A program made the translations under genes and the position numbers. A DNA stretch of 59,542 bases from Enhydrobacter sp. (GTDB taxonomy: Bacteria > Pseudomonadota > Alphaproteobacteria > Reyranellales > Reyranellaceae): positions 1 through 59,542 of the forward strand of contig JAHCJV010000031.1 in NCBI GenBank assembly GCA_026126105.1, written 5' to 3'. Shown here piece by piece: positions 33,115-41,895 of this stretch. Each line of letters opens with the position of its first letter. Position 1 is the stretch's first letter. The notes under the pieces are model-generated. The model saw nothing but the letters and a program-made list of their open reading frames with translations. It ran no database searches and had not been told where the DNA came from.

Positions 33115-33734
33115 GTTCTCTCCCATTCGTTGAAGCCAAAGCAAAAGACGCAACCCCGACGGGCCATATCTCTGCTCTTACTGGCGGCCGTTTACCGACT
33201 CACCCCGCACCACGCCTCTGCGTGCGTTGGTGCATTCCCTGTTTATGCGACAATCGTAAGTTCGCCTGAAGAAATGTCAAACGCATATATTTCGAGTGCC
33301 CGGACCAAGACCATTCCCCGCGCCCTCTTCGCATTTATTCGGGTGTTGCAGGTCCTCGAGAAGCATCCTCTTGCTCGAACCATGTCGGCCATTGCAACCC
33401 AAGGACGCAATGGGACTCTGGCGTGCCGGCCGGCTCGACATTGCAGGATCGGCATCCTGGCGCCGATTTCAATGCGTACGTCCCTGTGGGAATATGCAAC
33501 GCCGAACTGCAGCCAAAGCAGCGGAAGCGTCAAACCGCCGTCACGGTGCGGACGCCTCCGGCACAGGGCCGTCTCGATACGAAGCGATTGCTGCCGCGCA
33601 GGCCGCGCGGCGGCGAAACGCTGCCCGGGCCGCGCTGGCATGCGTGCGCCACGACGGTCGTCCAGACCGCGGAGTCGATGCCCGTGGTCTGATGTTCGAA
33701 CGCCGACGCACGCCGGCACGCCGGCGTGCCTCGA
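33115..33734. other. Intergenic region upstream of the TRAP operon
   Basis: About 620 bp without a recognisable gene. It should hold the dctP promoter at its left side. At its right end lie a hairpin (GACCGCGG 33665-33672 / CCGTGGTC 33682-33689), a GCCGACGcaCGCCGGC element (33702-33717) and the 16-bp palindrome GGCACGCCGGCGTGCC (33715-33730), all just beyond the RTX fragment. Confidence 0.45.
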
Positions 33735-33905
33735 TCAGGAGACGGGCGGCGCGAAGAAGTCGCTCTCGGTCAACGGCGTATCACCGTTCACCAGAATCTC
33801 GCTCTCGAACGATCCATTGTTGTCGAAGTCCACGAAGAGAATCGTATTCATCCCCCTGAACGTCTGCGTGTATGCGGCCCCGCCAATGTCGAGCAGGTCG
33901 GTGCG
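33735..33905 (-). pseudogene. RTX protein C-terminal fragment
   Basis: Encodes RTDLLDIGGAAYTQTFRGMN, then LFVDFDNNGSFESEILVNGD, and ends DTPLTESDFFAPPVS. This is the C-terminal ~56 residues of the RTX family represented by 28792-29574 and 34090-34710. The N-terminal part and nonapeptides are missing; upstream sequence is unrelated. It keeps the downstream hairpin elements of the intact genes, so it is the 3' end of a deleted or recombined third copy. Confidence 0.85.
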
Positions 33906-34018
33906 CACTTTGGCGCAGGATGCCGAGCTATACGCGGCGCTGGTCCTCGACCAAGGAAGGGGCTGGCTCAACTTCACGGAAGCGCCGTTGGCAGGCCGTC
34001 CTCGTTCCGAGCTTCCCA

Positions 34019-34075
34019 GGCCGCGGGACAGATGCCCGCGGCCTGCTCCTGTGACAGCCGCCGACGATCGCCGGC
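34019..34075. terminator. Hairpin plus GCCGACGatCGCCGGC element after RTX gene
   Basis: GGCCGCGGG (34019-34027) pairs with CCCGCGGCC (34035-34043), followed by GCCGACGATCGCCGGC (34060-34075), just beyond the stop of the 206-residue RTX gene at 34090. It has the same arrangement as the elements at 28721-28776 and 33665-33717. Confidence 0.55.
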
Positions 34076-34089
34076 GAGCTACAAGTCCG

Positions 34090-34710
34090 TCAGGCTACCG
34101 GCGACGCCAGGAAATCGCTCTGGGTCAGCGCGGTGTCGCCGTTCACGAGGATCTCGCTCTCGTACGAACCGTTGCCGTCGAAGTCGATCGAGAGAATCGT
34201 GTTCATTCCCTGAACCGCCTGAGTGTATGCCGCCCCGCCGATGTCGAGCAGGTCGGTGCCCCGCTCGAAATCGGTGATGGTGTCGGAGTTTGCGACCAGG
34301 GTGTCCTGTTGTCCGAAGATAAACAGATCCGCCCCGGCGCCGCCCGTGAGCGTGTCTCTCCCACGGTCGCCAACGAGCCGGTCGTCGCCCTCGCCGCCGA
34401 AGAGTGTGTCTGCGTCGCCACCACCTCTCAGCAGGTCGTCGCCTCCTCCTCCGTACAACGTATCCTGGCCTTTGGCGCCGTACAGATTGTCGTCTCCGCC
34501 GCCAGCCCTTATGAGGTCCGAGCCATCCTGGCCTCGGAGCTTGTCGGCGTCGGCTCCTCCTCTGAGCACATCGCCGCCTTCGCCTCCGTATATGAGATCG
34601 TTGCCACCCAAGCCCCTCAGAAGGTCATTGCCCCCCAGCCCCACGATGCTGTCGGCGGCATTGGTTCCGTCGATCTTGTCTGCCTCTTCTGTTCCCACAT
34701 AGCTTGGCAT
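34090..34710 (-). CDS. RTX calcium-binding protein (206 aa)
   Basis: ATG 34710 with GGAG 9 nt upstream. MPSYVGTEEADKIDGTNAAD leads into about 12 nonapeptides and then GADLFIFGQQDTLVANSDTI, FERGTDLLDIGGAAYTQAVQ, FDGNGSYESEILVNGD and LTQSDFLASPVA. It is a shorter paralog of the 28792-29574 protein with fewer repeats and a nearly identical C-terminal secretion region. Probably exported by a type I system encoded elsewhere. Function unknown. Confidence 0.88.
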   Translation of the reverse strand: MPSYVGTEEADKIDGTNAADSIVGLGGNDLLRGLGGNDLIYGGEGGDVLRGGADADKLRGQDGSDLIRAGGGDDNLYGAKGQDTLYGGGGDDLLRGGGDADTLFGGEGDDRLVGDRGRDTLTGGAGADLFIFGQQDTLVANSDTITDFERGTDLLDIGGAAYTQAVQGMNTILSIDFDGNGSYESEILVNGDTALTQSDFLASPVA

Positions 34711-35034
34711 CAAATTGTCTCCGTTTTGAGTTGCGCGAAATCCGGGCGGTGTTGCCGCTTCGACGGACCGCGATTCAACAGGCGCCCAACTGCAGATGTT
34801 GCTGTCGACCGGCACTCTGTGCGTTTGCGGACCAAGTGACGGACTCGCAGAGCGTCGCGGCGTCTTGAAGCAGGACCGGAGGTGCAGAGAGTTGCGCACC
34901 GTGCCCGCGCTCTTTCAGATCACAATCTCGGGTTGCGCCGCTCACCGGCACAGAGACACAAGGGGCGGTGCCCTGTGGACGACGACTCGACTTTGCCGGA
35001 ACAGATCGCACCGAATGGAACGATGCGGCGCAGA
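34711..35034. other. Intergenic region upstream of RTX gene
   Basis: About 320 bp between the end of the amidase gene and the RTX start on the same strand. It should carry the RTX promoter. No gene, RNA or strong dyad is recognised. Confidence 0.4.
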
Positions 35035-36426
35035 TCAGCTTGGCCTGCGATGCCTCCACGGGCACGCCAGCTCGAGCTGGGCGGCAAGCGCGTACAGCAT
35101 TTCCTCCGCGCCGAAGCGGCCGACGAAATGCAGGCCGATCGGCAGGCCGTCCTCGGTCCATTCCAGCGGCACCGACATGGCCGGTACGCCGGCGGCATTG
35201 CAGACCGCGGTGAAGGCCGTCATCGGCGCGACGGCCTGCTCGAACGGTTCGGCCGATCCGTCCATGCGCACGGTGCCGAGCGGCAGGCTGGTGCGCGCGA
35301 TCGTGGTCGAAAGCAGCACATCATATCTCTCGAAGAAGGCGCCGAGCTGGCGCCCTGTGCGATGGAAGGTCTGGACGCTGCGGATGTAGTCGTCGGCCGT
35401 AACGGCCCGGCCGCGCTCGGCATAGAGCCGCGTCACCGGCTCGAGATCGTCCGGACCGGGCACGCGGCCGGCGGCGCGCAGCTGGATGTTGGTCCAGGTA
35501 TTGGCGCACATCACGCGCCAGAACGCGGCGTCCAGCCCGGCCGCGTCATAGGCGGGCGACGCCTCCTCCACGTGATGGCCCAGCCCCTCGAGAAGCCTGG
35601 CCGTTCGCTCGATCGCATCGACGAGCACCGGATCGAGCGGGCCCTGCCCCATCGCCTGGCGCATGAAGGCAACGCGCAGCTTGCCCGGCGCGCGCTTCGT
35701 GGCGTCGAGGAACGTGCGCTCGACCGGCGGCGCGCGATACGGATCGCCGGGCTCGCCGCCGGCCACGGCATCGAGCAAGGCGGCGCTGTCCCGGACGGAG
35801 ATCGAGACGCAGTGCTGCGCGCCTGCACCGGCCAGCGTCTCGCCGATCGGCGCCAGGCTGACCCGCCCGCGCGACGGCTTCAGGCCGAACAGACCGCACA
35901 GGCTGGCCGGGATGCGGATCGAGCCGCCGCCGTCCGTGGCGTGGGCCATCGGCAGTGCGCGCGCCGCGACGATCGCTGCAGACCCTCCGGACGAGCCACC
36001 CGGTGAAAGATCGGGGCGCCAGGGATTGATCGTCGGGCCACGGAAGGCTGGCTCGGTGGTCGGTGCGAGGCCGAACTCGCTCGTGTTGGTGCGGCCGACG
36101 ATCACCAGCCCGGCGCGCCGCATGCGGGAAACGGCGGCGCTGTCGGCAGGAGCGACGGGCGTGGTGGCGAAGAATTTCGAACCCAGGGTCGTCGGGTGTC
36201 CGGCGCAATCGGCCATGAGCTGCTTGATGACGTAAGGCACGCCGTGGAATGGGCCGTCGGCCGGCGGCGACGTGTCCTCGTAGAAGTCCGTGATCGCGTT
36301 CAGCCGCTCGTTGGCCTTGCGCAGCGATGTCTTCGTGGCATCGAGCAGTTCCTTCGCACCGAGCTTGCGCGCGCGGATCAGATCAGCGACGGCCAGCGCG
36401 TCGTGGGTCGCGAAGAGGTCGTCCAA
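35035..36426 (-). CDS. Amidase-signature-family hydrolase
   Basis: A 463-residue cytoplasmic enzyme with the full Ser-cis-Ser-Lys triad: Lys69 in GVPYVIKQLM, cis-Ser145 in PGGSSGGSAA and nucleophile Ser169 in DGGGSIRIP. It hydrolyses a C-N amide bond; the substrate is unknown. TTG 36426 directly follows the stop of the upstream DHDPS-family gene and fits the family N-terminus (DDLFATHDALAVADLIRARK), so the two are coupled; no better ATG exists. Last gene of the minus-strand catabolic run starting near 41828. Confidence 0.85.
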   Translation of the reverse strand: MDDLFATHDALAVADLIRARKLGAKELLDATKTSLRKANERLNAITDFYEDTSPPADGPFHGVPYVIKQLMADCAGHPTTLGSKFFATTPVAPADSAAVSRMRRAGLVIVGRTNTSEFGLAPTTEPAFRGPTINPWRPDLSPGGSSGGSAAIVAARALPMAHATDGGGSIRIPASLCGLFGLKPSRGRVSLAPIGETLAGAGAQHCVSISVRDSAALLDAVAGGEPGDPYRAPPVERTFLDATKRAPGKLRVAFMRQAMGQGPLDPVLVDAIERTARLLEGLGHHVEEASPAYDAAGLDAAFWRVMCANTWTNIQLRAAGRVPGPDDLEPVTRLYAERGRAVTADDYIRSVQTFHRTGRQLGAFFERYDVLLSTTIARTSLPLGTVRMDGSAEPFEQAVAPMTAFTAVCNAAGVPAMSVPLEWTEDGLPIGLHFVGRFGAEEMLYALAAQLELACPWRHRRPS

Positions 36427-36427
36427 C

Positions 36428-37483
36428 TCAGTTCCGCCAGCGCTCGAGGTTGGCCGCAACGAAGGCGTCGTCGTGCAGCTCGGGATAGGTCGCGTAGAGC
36501 CGGTCGATGCCCTCGCTTTGGCCAAGGCTCAGCTTCTCATGCGGATCGAGGCATTCGACCGACGTCATCAGGCCCTGCCGGCGCAGGATCTCGTGGCAGC
36601 CCGGAATACAGCCGGCAAAGTCGTGATCGACGTCGAACACCACCGAGTTGCAGTCGGTGACGAACGAATCGAGGGCGAGCACCTCGGGCGTGATGGCGCC
36701 GGCCGAGACCGACAGCTTGAGCCGCTCCAGCAGCTTCACGGCTCCGCGCGTCCAGACGCTCCAGTGGCCGAGCAGGCCACCCTGGAAACGCAGCGTGACC
36801 TCGCGGTTGCCGGTGCGCACGACCAGCGGCGTGACGAGATCGGCGACGATGTGATCGTCGTTGCCGGTGTAGAGGGTGATGCGGTCCTCGGCATGGGCCG
36901 AGGCGATGCCGAAGGCGACGTCGAGCGTGCGGTAGCGGTTGAACGGCGCGACCTTGATCGCCACGACATTGTCGATCGCCGCGAACCGCGCCCAGAATCC
37001 GCGCGACAGCGGTATGCCGCCGACCGCGGTCTGCAGGTAGAAGCCGATCAGCGGCATCTCCTCAGCCACAGCCGTGCAATGGTCGATCAGCTCGTCCTCG
37101 CTGGCGCCCTTGAGCGCGGCGAGCGACAGCAGGACCGCGTGATAGCCCATGGCGCGCGCGGTGCGGGCTTCCTCGACGGCCTGCGCGGTCTTGCCGACGG
37201 CGCCGGCAATCATGACCAACGGCCGGTCGGTCCAGTCGCACGCCGTGCCGATCGCGAGCTCGAGCACCGGCCGATAGAGGCCGACCTCGCGGATCGCGAA
37301 CTGCGTGGAGTGCACGCCGACGGCGAGACCGCCGGAGCCGGCATCGACGTAGTATCGGCTGATCGCGCGCTGCGACTCGCGGTCGAACTGGCGGTCCGGC
37401 CCGAGCGCCAGCGGGTGGGCAGGGATCACCGCGCCGTGGCGCAGCGTCGACAGGATCGGTGCGGGAAGGACGTTCCAATGCAT
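36428..37483 (-). CDS. Dihydrodipicolinate synthase/N-acetylneuraminate lyase-family protein
   Basis: A 351-residue TIM-barrel protein from ATG 37483. The Schiff-base lysine lies in VVAIKVAPFN (K177) and the catalytic Tyr in IGFYLQTAVGG (Y149). It is longer than DapA (about 290 residues) because of a C-terminal extension (CIPGCHEILRRQGLMTSVEC). Members cleave or form C-C bonds of 2-keto acids; the neighbours (amidase, enolase-like, isomerase) suggest a catabolic aldolase, not lysine synthesis. Confidence 0.85.
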   Translation of the reverse strand: MHWNVLPAPILSTLRHGAVIPAHPLALGPDRQFDRESQRAISRYYVDAGSGGLAVGVHSTQFAIREVGLYRPVLELAIGTACDWTDRPLVMIAGAVGKTAQAVEEARTARAMGYHAVLLSLAALKGASEDELIDHCTAVAEEMPLIGFYLQTAVGGIPLSRGFWARFAAIDNVVAIKVAPFNRYRTLDVAFGIASAHAEDRITLYTGNDDHIVADLVTPLVVRTGNREVTLRFQGGLLGHWSVWTRGAVKLLERLKLSVSAGAITPEVLALDSFVTDCNSVVFDVDHDFAGCIPGCHEILRRQGLMTSVECLDPHEKLSLGQSEGIDRLYATYPELHDDAFVAANLERWRN

Positions 37484-37491
37484 GCCGCAGT

Positions 37492-38349
37492 CTATCCCAG
37501 TTCGGGGCCGGCGAGTGCGAAGACATGGCTCGGATCGTCGAGGTCTTTCGCATTGCCCAGAGTCATCCTCATATAGCCGCGCGGACTGACGGCGCCCTGC
37601 GCCTCGAGCCACTGGCCGATGCGGGCGTGCGCGTTGGGCACATCGATGATGAACGGTCCGACGGCCGAAGAAGCCGCCTTGGCGATCAGAGCCAGGCCGA
37701 TCTCCTCGCTGTCTGCGACCACCGGTCCGATCGAGCTGGCCACCCGTCCCTCTCGCCCCAGCGCGAAGCCGGCCAGGCGGCCGCCCGGCGCGTCCACCAC
37801 CAAGGCGAGCCCGGGCTGACGCATCGCCAGATGGGCCAGCAGGGTCGGCCGCTCCATGCCGCTCAGAGGCCGGTCGTAGAGTGCCAGCTTCGGCAGGTCG
37901 GCCAAGGTGAAGGGGCGCACGGCGATGTCGGTCCGCGCGTCCTGCGCCCGGTCGAAATGCCAGCGCCGGATCGGATAGAGATCGCGAAAGCCGAGCGGCA
38001 GGTAAATCGGCCGCCCCTGCTCCGTCGCATCGAGCCCGGCGACGGCGCCGCTGTCCTGCACCTCGGCGATGCAGCGCCTCAGCAGGCCGGTGCCTACCCC
38101 GCCACGGCGGCGGTCCTTCGTGACCAGCACCATGCTGATCCAGGCGAGCTTCTGGCCGAGCGGCAGCACGAGCGAACTCGCCTCCCATTTGCCTTCGACG
38201 TTGCGCAGGCCGAAGCCGCGGCCGGCACCGAGCATGAAGCGCCAGTCGGCGACGTTCTGGTTCCAGCCGGCCTCGATCGAGAGCGGCCAGACCGCCTCGC
38301 TCTCCGCCGCGTCGATCGGAGTTATGGGCAGCGCGTCAGTACTGGCCAT
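37492..38349 (-). CDS. GNAT-family N-acetyltransferase
   Basis: A 285-residue protein with an N-terminal GNAT domain: [20 protein letters not shown] is the acetyl-CoA pyrophosphate-binding loop (R-R-x-G-x-G/A), followed by [18 protein letters not shown] second half (about 150-285; [20 protein letters not shown]) resembles the C-terminal domain of YitH/Acetyltransf_18-type proteins. It overlaps the SDR gene by 14 nt and ends 8 nt before the DHDPS-family gene. Acceptor unknown. Confidence 0.82.
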   Translation of the reverse strand: MASTDALPITPIDAAESEAVWPLSIEAGWNQNVADWRFMLGAGRGFGLRNVEGKWEASSLVLPLGQKLAWISMVLVTKDRRRGGVGTGLLRRCIAEVQDSGAVAGLDATEQGRPIYLPLGFRDLYPIRRWHFDRAQDARTDIAVRPFTLADLPKLALYDRPLSGMERPTLLAHLAMRQPGLALVVDAPGGRLAGFALGREGRVASSIGPVVADSEEIGLALIAKAASSAVGPFIIDVPNAHARIGQWLEAQGAVSPRGYMRMTLGNAKDLDDPSHVFALAGPELG

Positions 38350-39355
38350 CGCGCACCTCGTAGTGCGTCGGCTTGTTGAGCGTGGCCATGTCGCGCAACA
38401 GCCAGTCCGCCGTCCATTCGATCATCCTGCCGAGCGGCACGCTGGGCGGCCCGAATTCCTTGACCATGCGAGCCGAATTGTTGAGCCAGCCGGTCGGCGC
38501 GGGCCTGCCGCTGAATGTCGGCTTCCTGCCCAGGAGCTTGCCGAACTCCCCCGCCAGCCACTCGATCTCGATCGTCTCCGGCCCGGTGACGTTGATAGGC
38601 GTGGTCGGGGTCGTGGCGTGCGCCAGGCAGCGCAGCGCGATCGCGTTCGCGTCACCCTGCCAGATCACGTTCACATGGCCCATCGCGAGATCGATCGTCT
38701 CGCCGTCGCGCACCTTGCGCCCAACGTCGTGCAGCACGCCGTAGCGCATGTCGATCGCGTAGTTGAGCCGGAACAGCCGCCCCGGCGTGCCGTGGCGCGC
38801 GGAAAAGTATTCGAACATGCGTTCGCGCCCGACGCACGACGTGGCGTAGTCGCCGGGCGGCGGCACCGGCGGCACGTCCTCTGTCGCGCCCCCGGTCTCG
38901 ACCGGCACGAAGGGGTAAACGCAGCCCGTCGAGAAGGCCACGATGCGCGAGGCCCTGAAGACCTCGGCGACCATCGCCGGCACGTGCACGTTCATCGCCC
39001 AGGTGAGCGGCACGTCGCCGGTGGCGCCGAACTTTCGCCCGGCCATGAACACGACGTTGGCGGCCTTGGGCAGCCGCTCCAGAGCGTCGCGATCGAGCAG
39101 GTCGGCTGGAACAGTCTCTACCCCGCTCGCTTCGAGAGTCTCGCGCAGCCCCGGCTCGCTGAACCGCGCCACGCCGATCACGCGCTTGCCCGCGCGCCTG
39201 GCCATGCGTGCCAAGGTCGGCCCCATCTTGCCGCCGACGCCGAGCACGAGGATGTCGCCGTCGAGTGCCTTCATCTCCGCGACCAGCTCCGGCGGCGGCG
39301 TGGTCATGAAATCCTCGAGAGCGTCAACACTCTCGAATCGTGCCGGCAAGGTCAT
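38336..39355 (-). CDS. NAD(P)-dependent epimerase/dehydrogenase-like protein (extended SDR)
   Basis: A 339-residue protein from ATG 39355 (AGGAG 7 nt upstream; GTG 39376 is less likely). The Rossmann motif is [14 protein letters not shown] (atypical GxxGxxG), and the FSTGCVYPF strand sits where SDRs carry the catalytic Ser/Thr. The YxxxK site appears as [16 protein letters not shown]: the Tyr is present but the Lys position is Cys, so classical SDR chemistry is doubtful. The C-terminus ([20 protein letters not shown]) is NAD-dependent-epimerase-like. Part of the minus-strand catabolic run. Confidence 0.78.
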   Translation of the reverse strand: MTLPARFESVDALEDFMTTPPPELVAEMKALDGDILVLGVGGKMGPTLARMARRAGKRVIGVARFSEPGLRETLEASGVETVPADLLDRDALERLPKAANVVFMAGRKFGATGDVPLTWAMNVHVPAMVAEVFRASRIVAFSTGCVYPFVPVETGGATEDVPPVPPPGDYATSCVGRERMFEYFSARHGTPGRLFRLNYAIDMRYGVLHDVGRKVRDGETIDLAMGHVNVIWQGDANAIALRCLAHATTPTTPINVTGPETIEIEWLAGEFGKLLGRKPTFSGRPAPTGWLNNSARMVKEFGPPSVPLGRMIEWTADWLLRDMATLNKPTHYEVRDGQY

Positions 39356-39416
39356 GTCGTCACTCCTGATGTGCACTCATGCCGCTATCCCGCACCCGCA
39401 GATTGCGTGTGCAAAG

Positions 39417-39558
39417 CAGGATTCCTCCCTGCGCGCAGCGCGGGGAGGTGGCGCGGTAATCCGCGACGGAGGGGTCATGGGCCGCACCGATGCTGTGGCC
39501 CATGACCCCTCCGCCCCTGCGGGGCACCTCCCCGCGCTGCGCGCAGGGAGGAATCCTG
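39417..39558. repeat. 142-bp near-perfect palindrome (two nested inverted repeats)
   Basis: The outer arms, 39417-39450 and 39525-39558, are 34-nt exact reverse complements (the left begins CAGGATTCCTCCCTGC). The inner arms are 39467-39483 (CGGAGGGGTCATGGGCC) and 39497-39513, also exact. Unpaired segments are 16, 13 and 11 nt. It lies between the enolase-like gene and the SDR gene. It looks like a dispersed REP/RIME-type element or a strong bidirectional terminator. Confidence 0.9.
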
Positions 39559-39599
39559 TCTCTCCGCGTTGAGCCTGACCTTGGTCGGTGATATTCGGC

Positions 39600-41015
39600 T
39601 CATACGCGGTAGACCTGATCCGTCCGCGGCGTCATCGTACGGAAGTCCATCTCGGCGCCGACGGCGAAGCCCGGCACGTTCAGCGAGCCGAGCGCGATCC
39701 TGCCGCCGGGGGCCTTGAGGCGGGCGGGATGGCCGGGCTTGCGCTCGTAGAGGGTGCGGTGCGCCGACACGAAGGCCTTCTGCTCGGCCTCCGAGGCGAA
39801 GGACATGCCGTCGACGAAGTGGTGCGCGTTGCGCTCGACATGGGTCATGCCGAGCAGTGACACCAGCGCGAGGTCCTGTTGCAGGCTGACACCCGGCAGG
39901 GTCGTCAGGTCCTCGGCCGACATGAAATAGCCGGGACCGAGCTGCGCGACGCGGGAGGCATTGAGGATCGACTTGTAGAAGCCCTTGCAGTTCTTGCTCG
40001 AGACGCCGGAGTAACCGAGTGGCAGCGCTGTCGGAAAGGACGACAGCTCGCCGTCCGACTCGTCGATGATCACGGGCCGCAGCTTGGCCAGCGGCTCGAC
40101 CGAGCGGCTGAGCGCCACGCTGCGCTTGATCGGCTGCTCGATGAACAGGGTCGATTGCGCAAGGCGGGCGAGCGCGGGCGTCTCGGAGACCTTGCGCCAG
40201 AGCTCGACGATGCCCTCAACGTCCTCGTACTGCTCGTTGCCGTCCAAGGTCGTGAAGTACTCCGGCAGGCGATGGTCGAGCACGAAGGCAATGCGGGTGA
40301 GCCGATCGAGGTCGGCCTTGATGTCGCCTGCAACCTTGAGCTTGTAGTAGCGCCCGCGATAGTAGGAGACGACCTCCTCCAGTGTCTCCGGCAGGCCGTC
40401 GTTGATGCGCTCCATCGGCGTGCGATCGCCCGCCGTCAGCGGATCGACCAGGCCGACCGTGTGGCGCAGCTCGATCGAACCGGCCGGCTTCAGCGCGGCG
40501 AGGAAGCGCGCGAGGGCGATCTGCTCGATGTCCGGCGTGAGCTCGGTCGTGCGGATGCCGGGCAGGTTGCTGGCGATCATCTGAGCGAAGGAATTGCCCG
40601 TGATCTTTCCGAGCGCGTCCAGGATCGCCCGATCGAGCAACGCCGGGCCGTAGGACGCGACGAGCGGATTGAGGCGCAGCGCCGCTCCTTTTTTCTGCTG
40701 CTCGAGGTAGGTGCCGGCGAACAGGCCGAATGGCGTGTCGGCGCCATGACCCCTGTAATGCTCGATGGCGAGGTCGAGCGACTGGCGGAGCTGGTCGAGA
40801 TTCTGCTCGTCGGTGTATTCGGGGCTTTTCTCGAACCATTTGGCCGCCAGCGCCTCGGCGGCCACGCCCTGGCCCGAACGCCCGTCGGGCAGCGAGACGC
40901 GCACCCGGATCACGGCCTGGGTGCCGCCGGTCACGGTGATGACGCCGAAGCGGAAGGCAAGCCGCATGGTCATCGGCCGCTCGTAGCGCTCGACTTCCTC
41001 CAGTTTGACTTTCAT
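39600..41015 (-). CDS. Enolase-superfamily (mandelate-racemase-like) protein
   Basis: A 471-residue protein. N-terminal capping domain (RLAFRFGVITVTGGTQAVIR), then a barrel with candidate catalytic Lys in YYKLKVAGD, metal ligands in TLDGNEQYED, FIEQPIK and IIDESDGE, and a distal Lys in GYSGVSSKNCKG. This spacing is enolase-superfamily-like, though the protein is longer than usual (about 370-400). It would abstract a proton alpha to a carboxylate; substrate unknown. ATG 41015 overlaps the end of the isomerase gene (ATGA). Confidence 0.75.
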   Translation of the reverse strand: MKVKLEEVERYERPMTMRLAFRFGVITVTGGTQAVIRVRVSLPDGRSGQGVAAEALAAKWFEKSPEYTDEQNLDQLRQSLDLAIEHYRGHGADTPFGLFAGTYLEQQKKGAALRLNPLVASYGPALLDRAILDALGKITGNSFAQMIASNLPGIRTTELTPDIEQIALARFLAALKPAGSIELRHTVGLVDPLTAGDRTPMERINDGLPETLEEVVSYYRGRYYKLKVAGDIKADLDRLTRIAFVLDHRLPEYFTTLDGNEQYEDVEGIVELWRKVSETPALARLAQSTLFIEQPIKRSVALSRSVEPLAKLRPVIIDESDGELSSFPTALPLGYSGVSSKNCKGFYKSILNASRVAQLGPGYFMSAEDLTTLPGVSLQQDLALVSLLGMTHVERNAHHFVDGMSFASEAEQKAFVSAHRTLYERKPGHPARLKAPGGRIALGSLNVPGFAVGAEMDFRTMTPRTDQVYRV

Positions 41016-41828
41016 GCCTGCTCCAGAAGACCTTGGACGTAGCCGATCATGCGCGCCGCACAGGTCGCGCCGTCAGGCTCATAGACGAAAGGCTCCATGG
41101 CGATCCAGCCGACATAGCCGGTATCGCGCAGCGCCCGGACGACCGGCGCGAACTTGTCCGCGCCCTGCCCCGGCCCGCGCTTGTTGCGGTCGTTGAACTG
41201 GACGTGGGCAACCAGGCCCGTCGGCATCCAGCGCCGGATCGCATCGGCCACCGGCTCCGGCTCCATCAGGCTGGCGGCAAGCGTGTCGACCATCGTCCTG
41301 AAGGCCGGATTGTCGATCCGCCGCACGACGTCTTCTGCTTCGGCAAGCGTGTTGACGAAGTTGCAGTCCGGGGTCGCCAAGGGTTCGAGGCAGTAGACGA
41401 CGCCGGCTTTCGAGGCGGCTTCGGCGGCGAGCGCCCATGCCTCCACGGCGCGCGGCCCGTCGGAGGGATCGTTCACGCGCCGCTGCGCCGGCGAGCCGTG
41501 CACGAGATAGACGCCGCCCAGCTCGGCGCAGAGCTCGACCGAGGCGCGCAGCACATCGACGCTCTTCTGCCAGACCCTGGGGTCGGCGCTGGTGATCGAG
41601 AGGCCGGCCGGTGCCGCCAGCAGCCAATGCAGGCCGCTCACAGCGATGCCCGCGTCGCGGCAGGCGCGCCGTATCTCGGCCCGTTGCGCCGCCGGCATGC
41701 TCCATGCGTCGTCGCCGAAGGTGAAGGGAGCGATCTCGAGGCCGCGATAACCCAGCCCGGCGGCGAGAGCGCATTGGCGGTCGAACGGAGAGCTCCCGGA
41801 TCACTTCGTTGCAGAGGGAAAGCTTCAC
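41012..41828 (-). pseudogene. Sugar-phosphate isomerase/epimerase with +1 frameshift
   Basis: Starts at GTG 41828 as KLSLCNEVIREL, then needs a one-base shift at about 41786-41795 (one surplus base in GAGCTCTCCG) to continue as PFDRQCALAAGLGYRGLEIA, then PFTFGDDAWSMPAAQRAEIR and the xylose-isomerase-like barrel (YLVHGSP, CLEPLATPDCNFVNT, AHVQFNDRNKRGPGQG, AMEPFVYEPD). The total 817 nt fits a 271-residue protein plus one base. Either a recent mutation or a sequence error; everything downstream of the shift is well conserved. Confidence 0.78.
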
Positions 41829-41867
41829 CGATGATCCTCGCCTTGACGGCCCAAAATGCCTTCGCCA

Positions 41868-41889
41868 GTGTGACCGAAATGCGTCACAC
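41868..41889. promoter_or_regulatory. Operator-like dyad GTGTGAC-N8-GTCACAC
   Basis: Perfect 7-bp arms (41868-41874, 41883-41889) lie in the 67-bp divergent gap between the isomerase gene (minus) and the ABC permease gene (plus), 6 bp before the latter's ATG. Spacing does not fit a CRP site. Probably bound by a local regulator encoded outside the window. Confidence 0.5.
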
Positions 41890-41895
41890 GATATC

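Noticed and set aside
41868..41889. CRP/FNR-type binding site
   Set aside because: TGTGA and TCACA are present, but the spacing between them is 10 nt instead of 6, so only a generic dyad is claimed.
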